Assembly: GCA_963800235.1 (NCBI GenBank)
Contig: CAWDAD010000002.1
Coordinates: forward strand, 1-64,000
Direction: 5' to 3'
DNA: 64,000 bases
DNA from: CAVVNP01 sp963800235
GTDB lineage: Bacteria > Actinomycetota > Acidimicrobiia > Acidimicrobiales > Iamiaceae
Shown: one piece after another, positions 49,520 through 58,018 of the stretch
Layout: the number at the start of each line of letters is the position of its first letter
Numbering within the stretch: position 1 is the stretch's first letter
Notes under the pieces: model-generated
Databases searched by the model: none
Told to the model about the DNA's origin: nothing
What the model saw: only the letters and a program-made list of their open reading frames with translations
Made by a program: the position numbers and the translations under genes

Positions 49520-50008
49520 GTGGCCTGGTTCCGGCCCCGGCTGGTCAAGCGCCGCCGCGACGGGCGCTACGAGCTGGCCTTCGCCGACGAGCTCCGCGAC
49601 CTGCTCGGGGCGCTCGCCGAGCAGCTCACCGCCATGCTCGACGAGGCACCCGACGACCCCTCGCTGCGTCGCCTCTTCCCCGCCGCCTACCCCGACGACC
49701 CCTTCCGCGACGCCGAGTACCAGGTGCTCTCCGGTGACCGCCTCCGCGACGGCCGCCGGGCCGGCTACGGCGAGCTGGCCGAGCTCTGCCGCAGGGAGAC
49801 CCTGACCGAGGAGGAGCTGAGCACGGTCATGCGGGTCGTCAACGACCTGCGGCTGGTGGTCGGCACCCGCCTCGACGTGTCCGAGGAGGACGGCCCCCTC
49901 GACCACGTCCCCGACCCCGACGACCCCGAGGACCAGCTCCGCTGGCTCTACGAGGTGCTGACCATGGTCGAGGGCGAGGTGGTCGAGGCCCTCATGGGCT
50001 CGCTCTGA
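49520..50008 (+). CDS. DUF2017 family protein
   Basis: A 162-residue soluble protein starting with GTG 5 bp after clpS. FRRLFPAAY-type SLRRLFPAAYPDDPFRDAEY and the C-terminal LRWLYEVLTMVEGEVVEAL fit DUF2017, an actinobacterial family nearly always found beside clpS. A role with ClpS or Clp proteolysis is inferred from that linkage only. Confidence 0.82.
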   Translation: MAWFRPRLVKRRRDGRYELAFADELRDLLGALAEQLTAMLDEAPDDPSLRRLFPAAYPDDPFRDAEYQVLSGDRLRDGRRAGYGELAELCRRETLTEEELSTVMRVVNDLRLVVGTRLDVSEEDGPLDHVPDPDDPEDQLRWLYEVLTMVEGEVVEALMGSL

Positions 50009-50020
50009 CCCGGCGCCGGG

Positions 50021-51952
50021 TCAGCGGCACGCCTGGCGTGCGTCGGCGACGCCCTGGGTGATCTCCGGGGTCACGTCCTGGGACCGGAGCTGGTCGAGGC
50101 TCAGGTGGGTGACGATCTGGTCGCTGAAGCAGCGGGCCTCCTCGACGGTCACGCCCTCCTTGAGGGAGTCGACGGCGACCGACGTGCGGATGACCGGGAC
50201 CTGGAGCACGTCGACCGGGCTGTTGACCGACGGCAGCGGGTTCGCCTCGCCCGGGTCGCAGAAGGTGGCGGTCAGCTCCGACCCGCTGCCGGTCACGGTG
50301 ACCAGCTGCTCGGGGAGCAGGCCGAGCGCGTTGCGGAGCTCGTCGGCGTCCTTGGCGGTGTCGCCCACGTAGCGGTCGGCCATGCACACCCGCCCGTTCG
50401 AGCGGTAGGCGACGAAGTGGTCGCCGCCCCAGCCGTCCGCCGACACCAGCGCCGCCCTGGGATCCATGCGGGTGGCGAGGACGAGGTACCAGCCGGTGGC
50501 GCCGAAGGTGTCGTCGTCGAGCACTTCGGCGCCCTTCGGCGCCGGCGGCGCCTTGACGTCCCGGGGCGCGTCGCGGTCCAGGTAGGTGAACGGGTCGAGG
50601 AGCTGCTCGTCGGACGCGGGCGGCTCGGTCAACGCCTGGTCGATCTCGCGGTTGCCGCCGTCGTGGTCGAGCAGCGACACGAAGCCGGACCCCAGGTCGT
50701 AGGGCGCCTCGAACAGCGCCGACAGCGCCGGGGGCACGGTCCGGTCGAGCTTCCTGGTGGCGTCCTCGGCCTCCTTGTCCTGCTCGGCGACGTAGGACGT
50801 GCGGTCGGCGTCGCTCAGCGACTGCACGTACTCGTCCTCGATGCGTCGGGCGTCGCCCTCCCCGACCGAGCGCAGGGCCATCGCCTGGGTGCTCGGCAGG
50901 GTGGCGAGCCGCTCGAGGCCGAAGTGCTGGTCCTGCAGCACGTGGGTCAGCTCGTGGGCGAGGGTCACGCGCAGACCCACCGACATGGCCGTGCCCCGCA
51001 CGTAGATGCGCTGGTCCTCGGAGCTGTAGAAGGCGAGTGTCCCGGTGTCGCTCAGATCGTCGCCGGCCGCCTTCAGGTCGACCTTGCCCTGGACCAGGCC
51101 GGTGGCGCGCAGCTCACCGACCTGCAGGTCGAGGGCGTCCTGCTCCTTCTTCTTGTCAGCCGTGCTCGACGCGGAGTTGTCCGGGCCGTCGGTCGTGCGC
51201 GTCTTGGCCGAGTACTGGGCGGGCGTGAGGAACTCCACGTACACCGGGTGCGTGAAGTCGAGACCGCGCTTCTGCGAGACCCACTGCGCCAGCGCGGCGA
51301 CCCTCGGGTCCCAGCGGTCCGGGTGGGAGGGGCCGGTCTCGTGGTGCAGCCAGACCAGCCCGCCGGCCACCAGGGCGACGACCACGACCGCTCCGGCCAC
51401 CACCAAGGGGAAGAGGCTGGCGGCGCGGCGTCGACCCGGTGGCGGACCGACCGGCGGCGGGCCGAACGGCGGCGCGCCCACGGGCGGCGGGCCGACGGGT
51501 CCGAAGCCGGCGGCACCGGACGGTCGGCCCCAGTCTCCGGTGGGGTCGAAGTGCGACGGCGAGGCCGGGCGCCCCGCCGTCGCGCCACCAGCCGGCTGGG
51601 GCGGTGGCCCACCGGTGAGCGTGGGAGGCCGAGGCGGACCGCTGGCGAACGGGGGTGGTGGCCCGACCTCGGACGACTCGCTCGACCGGGCCACCTCGTC
51701 GCCAGCCGGTTCGCCGGTGGCCGGCGGGTCGCCGGTCGGGCCGACCCAGAACAGGCCACCGGAGCCGGACGCCGGCGTGGAGGTCGGAGGGTCAGCCACG
51801 TCGGGGGCGGGGGCGGCCGCCTCGGTGGAGCCGGCGCGCCACGCCGAGGGCGGCATGGGCAGGTCGGCACTCCGGCCGGGGGCCCCACAGGCCGGGCAGG
51901 GGCCGGGAGCCTCGATCGGACGACCGCAGGCCGAGCAGTTCCGTTCCGCCAT
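50021..51952 (-). CDS. Membrane-anchored zinc metallopeptidase with zinc-ribbon N-terminus
   Basis: A 643-residue protein. Residues 4-25 form a zinc ribbon (CSACGRPIEAPGPCPACG). A long Pro/Gly-rich cytoplasmic linker (about 30-170) follows, then one membrane helix (LFPLVVAGAVVVVALVAGGL, about 182-203). The outside part contains the gluzincin motif AHELTHVLQDQHF near residue 335. A Glu further on, in GEGDARRIEDEY, could be the third ligand. The general layout occurs in many actinobacteria without known substrate. It is divergent from the cupredoxin gene. Confidence 0.75.
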   Translation of the reverse strand: MAERNCSACGRPIEAPGPCPACGAPGRSADLPMPPSAWRAGSTEAAAPAPDVADPPTSTPASGSGGLFWVGPTGDPPATGEPAGDEVARSSESSEVGPPPPFASGPPRPPTLTGGPPPQPAGGATAGRPASPSHFDPTGDWGRPSGAAGFGPVGPPPVGAPPFGPPPVGPPPGRRRAASLFPLVVAGAVVVVALVAGGLVWLHHETGPSHPDRWDPRVAALAQWVSQKRGLDFTHPVYVEFLTPAQYSAKTRTTDGPDNSASSTADKKKEQDALDLQVGELRATGLVQGKVDLKAAGDDLSDTGTLAFYSSEDQRIYVRGTAMSVGLRVTLAHELTHVLQDQHFGLERLATLPSTQAMALRSVGEGDARRIEDEYVQSLSDADRTSYVAEQDKEAEDATRKLDRTVPPALSALFEAPYDLGSGFVSLLDHDGGNREIDQALTEPPASDEQLLDPFTYLDRDAPRDVKAPPAPKGAEVLDDDTFGATGWYLVLATRMDPRAALVSADGWGGDHFVAYRSNGRVCMADRYVGDTAKDADELRNALGLLPEQLVTVTGSGSELTATFCDPGEANPLPSVNSPVDVLQVPVIRTSVAVDSLKEGVTVEEARCFSDQIVTHLSLDQLRSQDVTPEITQGVADARQACR

Positions 51953-52099
51953 CCTGCCGCTCCTCGTCCATCAGCTCGGTCCCCACGCCGGTCGTGGTCG
52001 CCCCAGCCGCCGCCCCCCATCCTTGTCGGTCGACCGACGCCCGAGCGTGAGGGCGGGCCACGCTGCCGGGAACCGGCCGGCCGCCGGCGACGACCCCTT

Positions 52100-52113
52100 G
52101 GGGTGAACACCCC
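52100..52113. other. Inverted repeat in a divergent gap
   Basis: GGGGT-GAAC-ACCCC lies between the metallopeptidase and the cupredoxin gene. It could be an operator; nothing else is recognised in this 222-bp gap. Confidence 0.3.
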
Positions 52114-52174
52114 GCTCGTGGCGGACACCGTGGCGGCGGGGGTCGCACCCGCCCACCAGCCTCCGGAGGTCCCG

Positions 52175-52666
52175 ATGTCCCGTCCCGCTGCGCTCCGTGT
52201 CCTGGTGGTCGCCGGCGCCCTGCTGCTCGGTGGCTCGCTGGCGGCGTGCAGCTCGTCGGGCTCGACCCGCACCTCGTCGGCCGACTCGTCCGCCACCGGG
52301 TCGGCGGCCTCGGGCTCGTCGAGCACCTCGTCCTCCAGCGGCTCGTCGACCGGCACGTCCTCGTCGACGGGCACGTCCTCGTCGAGCGACTCGTCGAGCG
52401 CCCAGGGCAAGCTGATCGACATCACCGCCAGGAACGGCACGGTCGTCGGGGGCGTGAAGACCGTCGACGTGAAGCTCGGCGAGAAGGTCACCATCCGGGT
52501 CACCAACGACAAGGCCGAGGAGATCCACGTCCACGGCTACGACCTGAAGAAGGACATCGAGGCGAACACGCCGGGCGAGATCACCTTCACCGCCGACATC
52601 CCCGGCCAGTTCGAGGTCGAGCTCGAGCACGAGGGCCACAAGCTGGTCACCCTGTCGGTGTCGTGA
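52175..52666 (+). CDS. Cupredoxin-like lipoprotein
   Basis: A 163-residue lipoprotein with lipobox LAACSSS, then a 50-residue Ser/Thr/Gly-rich spacer that would hold it above the membrane. The C-terminal cupredoxin fold reads DVKLGEKVTIRVTNDKAEEI, HVHGYDLKK and FEVELEHEGHKLVTLSV. Potential copper ligands are the His of HVH and EHEGH, while the usual Cys is absent, as in EfeO-type cupredoxins. GGAGGT precedes the ATG. It is followed within 36 bp by a membrane protein gene. Confidence 0.8.
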   Translation: MSRPAALRVLVVAGALLLGGSLAACSSSGSTRTSSADSSATGSAASGSSSTSSSSGSSTGTSSSTGTSSSSDSSSAQGKLIDITARNGTVVGGVKTVDVKLGEKVTIRVTNDKAEEIHVHGYDLKKDIEANTPGEITFTADIPGQFEVELEHEGHKLVTLSVS

Positions 52667-52702
52667 CCGCCGCTCGCCCGTGACCGCCCTCCGCCCCGGG
52701 TC

Positions 52703-54016
52703 GTGACCGTCGGCGTGCTCGCCCTCCTGGCCCACGGCGTCGGGTCCCGTGCCGACCTGCCCGTCCCCGTCGCCCTGTTCGCCTACGGCGCCGGGTTCGC
52801 CGTCTTCATCAGCTTCGTCGCCCTCGGCGCGCTGTGGCGGACCGCCCGCCTGCGGGAGGCGGCCGCCGGTCGGGAGCTGCCCGAGGTCGTCCAGCGCCTG
52901 CGCCGCCCGGGCTTCGTGGTGCTGCGGGGCCTCGGGCTCTTCGCCTACGGGGTCACCTTCTACGCCGCCGCCTTCGGGTACAACGACGCCACCTCGAACA
53001 TCTCGTCACGGGCGCTGTGCGTCGTGTTCTGGGTAGGGGTCCCGATCCTGTCGGCGCTGATCGGGGACGTGTGGGCGGCCATGAACCCGTTCGACACGCT
53101 GGCCCGGCTGCTCCGGATCCCCGAGACGACGTCGCGGCAGCCGCCCGGGCAGTGGACCGCCGCCCTCTTCATCCTCTCCTACGTCTGGCTGGAGCTCTGC
53201 TACTACAACGCCTGCAACATCCCCCGGGTCATCGCCCTCTGGCTCGGGCTGTACTCGCTGGCGGCCATGGGCGGCGCGGTGGTGTGGGGCCGGCGGTGGC
53301 TGCGCTACGGCGAGGGGTTCGCCGGGCTGCTCGCCCTCATCGCCCACATCGGCCCGATCTTCCGCGACGAGCAGAGCGGTCGCCTGCGGGCCCGCTGGCC
53401 GGGCACCGGGCTGGCCCGGATGCCGGTGCTCCCCGGCACGGTCGCCCTGGTGCTGGTGACCCTCGGGTCGACGACCTTCGACGGGTTCAGCCGCTCGAGC
53501 ATGTGGTCGAGCGTCGTCGGCCAGCGCTACGGCTGGACCCTCACCATCTACAACTCGGTCGGCCTGGTCTGGGTGGTGGGGCTGGTCACCGCGGCCTACC
53601 TGCTGGCCACCCGGGTCACGGCCAAGACCGTCGGCGAGCCGTCGAGGACCGCGGCGGAGCGGTTCATCCCGTCGCTGGTCCCGGTCCTGCTGGCCTACGC
53701 CATCGCCCACTACTTCTCGCTGCTCGTCTTCGAGGGCCAGAACGTCGTGGCCCAGCTGTCCGACCCGTTCGGCAACGGGTGGGACCTGTTCGGCACCGCC
53801 TTCTACACGGTGAACTACCGGGCCGTGTCGCCCCGGACGATCTCCTACGTCCAGGTCGGGGCCATCGTGGTGGGCCACGTGCTCGGCATCACCGTCGCCC
53901 ACGACAAGGCCCTCGAGGCCTACACCAAGGCCAAGGCGATCGTGTCGCAGTACCCGATGCTGGCGGTCATGGTGCTCTACACCGTCGGGGGCCTCGGGCT
54001 GCTGCTCGCCGCCTGA
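52703..54016 (+). CDS. Multi-pass membrane protein next to the cupredoxin
   Basis: A 437-residue protein with about eleven membrane helices. Conserved-looking loops include GDVWAAMNPFDTLARLLRIP, IAHIGPIFRDEQSGRLRARW and QLSDPFGNGWDLFGTAFY. Similar actinobacterial proteins have been given the name fenitrothion hydrolase in databases. That label is not supported by any hydrolase motif I can see. Its position after a cupredoxin lipoprotein suggests metal or redox traffic across the membrane (inference). The GTG start is 36 bp after the lipoprotein stop. Confidence 0.6.
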   Translation: MTVGVLALLAHGVGSRADLPVPVALFAYGAGFAVFISFVALGALWRTARLREAAAGRELPEVVQRLRRPGFVVLRGLGLFAYGVTFYAAAFGYNDATSNISSRALCVVFWVGVPILSALIGDVWAAMNPFDTLARLLRIPETTSRQPPGQWTAALFILSYVWLELCYYNACNIPRVIALWLGLYSLAAMGGAVVWGRRWLRYGEGFAGLLALIAHIGPIFRDEQSGRLRARWPGTGLARMPVLPGTVALVLVTLGSTTFDGFSRSSMWSSVVGQRYGWTLTIYNSVGLVWVVGLVTAAYLLATRVTAKTVGEPSRTAAERFIPSLVPVLLAYAIAHYFSLLVFEGQNVVAQLSDPFGNGWDLFGTAFYTVNYRAVSPRTISYVQVGAIVVGHVLGITVAHDKALEAYTKAKAIVSQYPMLAVMVLYTVGGLGLLLAA

Positions 54017-54063
54017 TCGCCGGGTGCCGGCGCGAGGGCCGCTGGTAGCGTCGACCGCCGCTC

Positions 54064-54139
54064 GCCCCCATCGTCCAGCGGCCTAGGACGCCTGCCTTTC
54101 ACGCAGGTAACACGGGTTCGAATCCCGTTGGGGGTGCCA
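54064..54139 (+). tRNA. tRNA-Glu (UUC)
   Basis: Acceptor arms GCCCCCA and TGGGGGT pair, the anticodon stem is CCTGC/GCAGG, and the loop CTTTCAC has anticodon TTC at 54098-54100. The T-loop is GGTTCGAATCC. The 3' CCA is encoded (54137-54139). Confidence 0.96.
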
Positions 54140-54170
54140 ACCGGGCGGCCGGCCCCGGCGACGATCGAGG

Positions 54171-54211
54171 ACCGTGCCGGCGTGCACCGTGGTGGTGCAG
54201 GACCGCACGGT
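54171..54211. terminator. Nested hairpin after tRNA-Glu
   Basis: Outer arms ACCGTGC/GCACGGT enclose TGCACC-GTGGT-GGTGCA. It lies between the tRNA and the convergent gene at 54235 and may terminate both. Confidence 0.5.
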
Positions 54212-54234
54212 TCGCCGCCGTTCAGCGGGTTCGG

Positions 54235-54696
54235 TCAGTACTCGCCCTTGACCACGAAGTAGGAGCCGCGGATGGTGCCGGCCAGCTTCGACTTCTGGCG
54301 GGCGAACTTGAACCTGTCGGCCAGCTCGTCGGGGATCTCCATGCCGTCGGAGAGCTTGAAGCCGACCGCCCGCTTCTTCGGGTCGTCGAGGGTGTACATC
54401 AGGTTGATCGAGAGCCCGCTCTCGTAGAACACGTAGTCGAAGCGGATGCCCTCGACCTGGAAGGTCGTGGCCTCGAGCGGCTTCGACGCGATCTCGATGT
54501 CGCGCTCCTGCAGGACCCGGGCCACCCGCTCGACGGCCTCGGTGGCCTCGTCGGCCGGCTCGACGGTGAAGGCGTGGTCGTACTTGTTGGAGAAGTAGCG
54601 GGCCTCGTTGGCCCGGAGCCCGGCGAGGGCCTCGGCCACGGGCGAGGACTCGAGCCCCTCGATCGAGACGTTCTCGAAGTCGACGACGTGCGACAT
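54235..54696 (-). CDS. Conserved-looking soluble protein, unknown function
   Basis: A 153-residue protein of alternating charged helices and strands, starting MSHVVDFENVSIEGLESSPV and ending KLAGTIRGSYFVVKGEY. No signal peptide, helix or known motif is seen, and I recognise no family. The ATG at 54696 has GGGAGGG about 6 nt upstream. TAGGGT at 54739-54744 on the minus strand gives a leader of about 36 nt, so it is probably a real single-gene unit. Confidence 0.6.
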   Translation of the reverse strand: MSHVVDFENVSIEGLESSPVAEALAGLRANEARYFSNKYDHAFTVEPADEATEAVERVARVLQERDIEIASKPLEATTFQVEGIRFDYVFYESGLSINLMYTLDDPKKRAVGFKLSDGMEIPDELADRFKFARQKSKLAGTIRGSYFVVKGEY

Positions 54697-54770
54697 GGCC
54701 ACCCTCCCCGGCGACGCCGACGGTCACCTCGGGACGGCGACCCTACCGGCGCGGGACACGACCGTCGGGC

Positions 54771-54776
54771 GTAGGC
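54771..54776 (+). promoter_or_regulatory. -10 box of the propeller protein gene
   Basis: TAGGCT gives a leader of about 28 nt containing GGAAAGG before the ATG at 54811. This is a leadered counterpart to the many leaderless promoters here. Confidence 0.4.
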
Positions 54777-54810
54777 TCCCGGCAACGGGTGGAAAGGCAC
54801 GGGTGCGAAC

Positions 54811-56463
54811 ATGGGCGAACGACACGCGGCCATCGGCCGAGCGCGCCGGCTCGGCCGGCTCTCGATCGGGCTGGTCCTGGTGATGGTGGCGGCACAGGGG
54901 GTGGGCGCCGATCCGGCCGCGGCCGCGCCGCCGATCACCGAGTACGTGCCGCCCACCGCGTCGAGCGGGCCGCTGCAGATCACCAGCGGCCCCGACGGCG
55001 ACGTCTGGTTCACCGAGACGGACGCCAACCAGGTGGCCAAGGTGTCCCCGACCGGCACCTTCACCGAGTACGCCGTCCCGACGGCGAACAGCGGGCCGGA
55101 CGGCATCGTGGCCGGACCGGACGGCAACCTCTGGTTCGCCGAGTCGAAGGTGGGCAAGGTCGCCAGGATCACCACCTCCGGGACCGTCACCGAGTACCCG
55201 CTCTCCAGCGCGGGCAGCGATCCCGAGGGCATCACCGCCGGCCCGGACGGCAGCCTGTGGGTCACCGAGCGCGACGCCGACAAGATCGCCAAGGTCACGA
55301 CCGCCGGCGTGGTCACCGAGTACGCCGTCCCCACCGCCGCCAGCATCCCCGAGCTGATCGTGCCCGGGCCCGACGGCAACCTCTGGTTCACCGAGCTGAC
55401 CGGGAACAACGTCGCCAAGATCACCACGAGCGGCACCGTCACCGAGTACCCGGTCCCCACCGCCGGCAGCTACCCGACCGGCATCGCGGTCGGCGCCGAC
55501 CACAACCTGTGGATCACCGAGCAGTCCGCCAGCAAGGTCGCCAAGGTCACCACCGCCGGCGCGGTCACCGAGTACCCCCTGCCGACCACCGGGAGCGGCC
55601 CGCTCGGGATCGCCGCCGGGTCCGACGGCAACCTGTGGGTCGCCGAGATCGAGGCGAACCAGGTCGCCGTGGTCACGACCGGCGGCACCGTCACCGAGTA
55701 CGGCGTGCCGACGTCGGCGAGCCGGCCGGGCTTCCCGACCAGCGGCCCCGACGGGAACATCTGGGTCACCGAGTACAGCAGCGGCAAGATCGCCACGTTC
55801 GGGGTCGGGTCGGCCACGAGCTGCGGCACCACCCAGGCCCGGTGCGTGGTCGACCAGCTCTACCGCGACCTGCTGCACCGGCCGGCCGAGACCGGCGGGC
55901 TCGACTTCTGGGCACCGGCGGCCGGTGACGCGGCCGGGCGCAGCAACGTCGCCCGGATGATCGCCGTGCGGCCCGAGGGACGGCGCACCTTCGTCGACGA
56001 CCTCTACCAGCGGGCGCTCGGGCGGCCGGCCGACACCGCCGGGCTGACCCACTGGACGAACGCCCTGCTCGGCGGGACCAGCGAGTCGACCGTCCTGGCC
56101 GGCGTGTACGGCTCCCACGAGCGCTACGTGCGCGCCGGTGACACGGACCCGGCCTTCGTCGACGCGCTCTACGCCGACACGCTGGGCCGGACCGCCGACG
56201 CCCCCGGACGCTCGTACTGGCTGTCGAGGCTGGCGGCCGGGACCTCCCGGGTCGACGTGGCCCTGGCCTTCGTCACCAGCAACGAGGGCGACGGCGTACG
56301 AGCCGCGCTCGTCTACCAGCAGATGCTGGGTCGGGCCCCGACCGGCGGGGAGCGGTCCGCCGGCACCACCCTGATCCGCTCGTCGGGCGAGACCGCCCTC
56401 ATCGGCGCCATCGCCTCGACCACCGGGTACTTCGACCGGGCCCAGCTCGACCGGACGACCTGA
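54811..56463 (+). CDS. Exported Vgb-like seven-bladed propeller with DUF4214
   Basis: A 550-residue secreted protein. After a signal peptide (to about residue 38, AQGVGADPAAAA) come seven repeats of about 42 residues, each with a TEY..PT...GPDGNLWFTE core. This is the blade count of streptogramin B lyase (Vgb) propellers. The C-terminal 230 residues carry the DUF4214-type repeats VDQLYRDLLHRPAETGGLDF, VDDLYQRALGRPADTAGLTH and VDALYADTLGRTADAPGRSY. These are often found in S-layer or exopolymer proteins. Antibiotic lyase activity is not implied by the fold alone. Confidence 0.82.
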   Translation: MGERHAAIGRARRLGRLSIGLVLVMVAAQGVGADPAAAAPPITEYVPPTASSGPLQITSGPDGDVWFTETDANQVAKVSPTGTFTEYAVPTANSGPDGIVAGPDGNLWFAESKVGKVARITTSGTVTEYPLSSAGSDPEGITAGPDGSLWVTERDADKIAKVTTAGVVTEYAVPTAASIPELIVPGPDGNLWFTELTGNNVAKITTSGTVTEYPVPTAGSYPTGIAVGADHNLWITEQSASKVAKVTTAGAVTEYPLPTTGSGPLGIAAGSDGNLWVAEIEANQVAVVTTGGTVTEYGVPTSASRPGFPTSGPDGNIWVTEYSSGKIATFGVGSATSCGTTQARCVVDQLYRDLLHRPAETGGLDFWAPAAGDAAGRSNVARMIAVRPEGRRTFVDDLYQRALGRPADTAGLTHWTNALLGGTSESTVLAGVYGSHERYVRAGDTDPAFVDALYADTLGRTADAPGRSYWLSRLAAGTSRVDVALAFVTSNEGDGVRAALVYQQMLGRAPTGGERSAGTTLIRSSGETALIGAIASTTGYFDRAQLDRTT

Positions 56464-56471
56464 CCGGCCGG

Positions 56472-56489
56472 CGCCGCCCGTGGGCGGCG
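56472..56489. terminator. Hairpin between convergent genes
   Basis: CGCCGCCC and GGGCGGCG pair over 8 bp around a tight loop between the propeller gene and the methyltransferase; a probable bidirectional terminator. Confidence 0.5.
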
Positions 56490-56500
56490 GCGCCCGACGC

Positions 56501-58018
56501 TCAGTGGACGGTGGCGAGCAGGGCGCCGACGGTCGGGTCGCCGGCGACCTCGAAGCCGGCCTCGGCGGCCAGCCGGCCGAGGTCGCCGTACCGGGTGAGC
56601 CAGTCGCCGTAGGCGTAGACGACGACCTGCTTGGCCGACGAGGCCAGGCGCTCGCGCAGCCGGGCCGCCGGCGCGGCGTCGACCTCGAGCAGGCGTCCGG
56701 GCATCACCACGGCGACGGCGAAGGGCGCGGCCTCGTCCCACGCCACCTCGAACAGGTCGCCGGCCAGGAAGGCCTCGGCGGCACCCGGGTGGAGGAGCCG
56801 GGCGTGGGCGATCCGCTCCGGGTCGACGTCGACGCCGTGCGGTTCGACGCCGGGGGCCGCCGCGCAGAGCCGTTCGAGCAGGGCGCCGTTGCCGCACCCG
56901 AGGTCGAGCACGCGGCCGCCCCCGCCGGCGAGGGCCTGGACGACGGCATCGACCACCGGTCGGTGGGCCTCCTCCATGGCGGCGACGGAGGGGAACCCGT
57001 TGTCCGATGCGTACCAGCTGCGCTCCTCGCGGAGGCCCTCGGCGTTCTCGAGGCCGCGCCGGAAGCCACGGCTCCCCCGCAACCGGAGCGTCACCGGCAC
57101 CGAGAACGGGAACGCCAGCCCGTTCACCCCCTCGACGGGGTGGCGGTCGCCGCGTCGCCGCACGACGTAGCGGCGGGCGGTGGCGTCGGTGCGGGTCGAC
57201 ACCTTCAGGATCGGGGTCTTGACCTCGGCGATGCCGTGCAGCGCCGACCACTCGACCGACCACGACAGGATCTCGAGCAGCCAGTCCATCTCCTGGCCGA
57301 AGCCGACGTCGCGCCCCACCGCCACGAGGCGGCGGCCGAGGTCGACGGTGGCCTCGCAGTCGGTGCGGCAGGGCAGGTGGGGCACCGTCCGCACCCCCAT
57401 CCAGCGCCACAGGATGTTGGCCTCGGGCGGTCCGGCGACCTCGACCTCGGTGGCGGCGGCGGTCGCGGCGGCGGTGGCGGCGGCCATGGGCCAGGTGGTG
57501 TCGACCATGGCGTCGTCGACCCAGACGCGCTCGAAGAAGTCCCGGCAGCAGGCCGGGTAGCCGAGGTGGTCGCCGATGGCCTGCTGGTCGCCCGCGTCCC
57601 AGGCGGCCTTGAAGGTGACCACGTCGGCCGGACGACCGACCACGAACCGGAACTGGAACGGCTCGCCGGGCCGGAGGGCGACGCCGGTCGACGAGTACGG
57701 CTGACCGGGCACGCCGGTCATCTCGACCGGCAGGGCGCTCAGCCCGGCGCCGGCCCACTCGGCGCCCCGGTCGAGGAAGTCCTCGGGGGAGCTCATGGTC
57801 ACCGCGCACCGCCGGACGCCGGCGAGCACGGCGCGCCACTCGACCTCGGCCCACGCGGCGGAGACCCGCCCCAACCGGGGCCGCCAGGTCTGCTCGGCGT
57901 GGTCGCTGACCCACGCCAGCCGGGTGAAGTCGGGGAGGGTGAAGTCGAGCCGGTCGGCGGCGAAGCCGGCGGCGTCGGCGGGGGGCGCCGCGGCCGTGGC
58001 GACCGACGGCTCAGGCAT
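56501..58018 (-). CDS. Two-domain methyltransferase of the HxD cassette
   Basis: A 505-residue protein. The N-terminal part has a GYPACCRDFFERVW motif (near 165) and, about 60 residues on, VPHLPCRTDCEATVDLGRRL. The CC pair and CxxxC look like metal sites, in a pattern resembling DUF483-like proteins. The C-terminal part is a class I methyltransferase: VLDLGCGNGALLERLC (motif I, near 375), HGVDVDPERIAHARLL, then a catalytic-type core. The ATG at 58018 overlaps the radical SAM stop by 8 bp, so it acts in the same pathway. It may methylate the HxD protein or its tail (inference). Confidence 0.7.
   Translation of the reverse strand: MPEPSVATAAAPPADAAGFAADRLDFTLPDFTRLAWVSDHAEQTWRPRLGRVSAAWAEVEWRAVLAGVRRCAVTMSSPEDFLDRGAEWAGAGLSALPVEMTGVPGQPYSSTGVALRPGEPFQFRFVVGRPADVVTFKAAWDAGDQQAIGDHLGYPACCRDFFERVWVDDAMVDTTWPMAAATAAATAAATEVEVAGPPEANILWRWMGVRTVPHLPCRTDCEATVDLGRRLVAVGRDVGFGQEMDWLLEILSWSVEWSALHGIAEVKTPILKVSTRTDATARRYVVRRRGDRHPVEGVNGLAFPFSVPVTLRLRGSRGFRRGLENAEGLREERSWYASDNGFPSVAAMEEAHRPVVDAVVQALAGGGGRVLDLGCGNGALLERLCAAAPGVEPHGVDVDPERIAHARLLHPGAAEAFLAGDLFEVAWDEAAPFAVAVVMPGRLLEVDAAPAARLRERLASSAKQVVVYAYGDWLTRYGDLGRLAAEAGFEVAGDPTVGALLATVH

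Noticed and set aside
52703..54016. Naming the membrane protein fenitrothion hydrolase
   Set aside because: No hydrolase motif is visible; the name would rest on a doubtful database label.
54083..54727. Minus-strand frame ending with a peptide that covers the tRNA
   Set aside because: It is the antisense of tRNA-Glu and a shadow of the gene at 54235.
54811..55830. Naming the propeller protein virginiamycin B lyase
   Set aside because: The seven-blade fold matches, but catalytic His and Glu were not confirmed and the DUF4214 tail points to another role.
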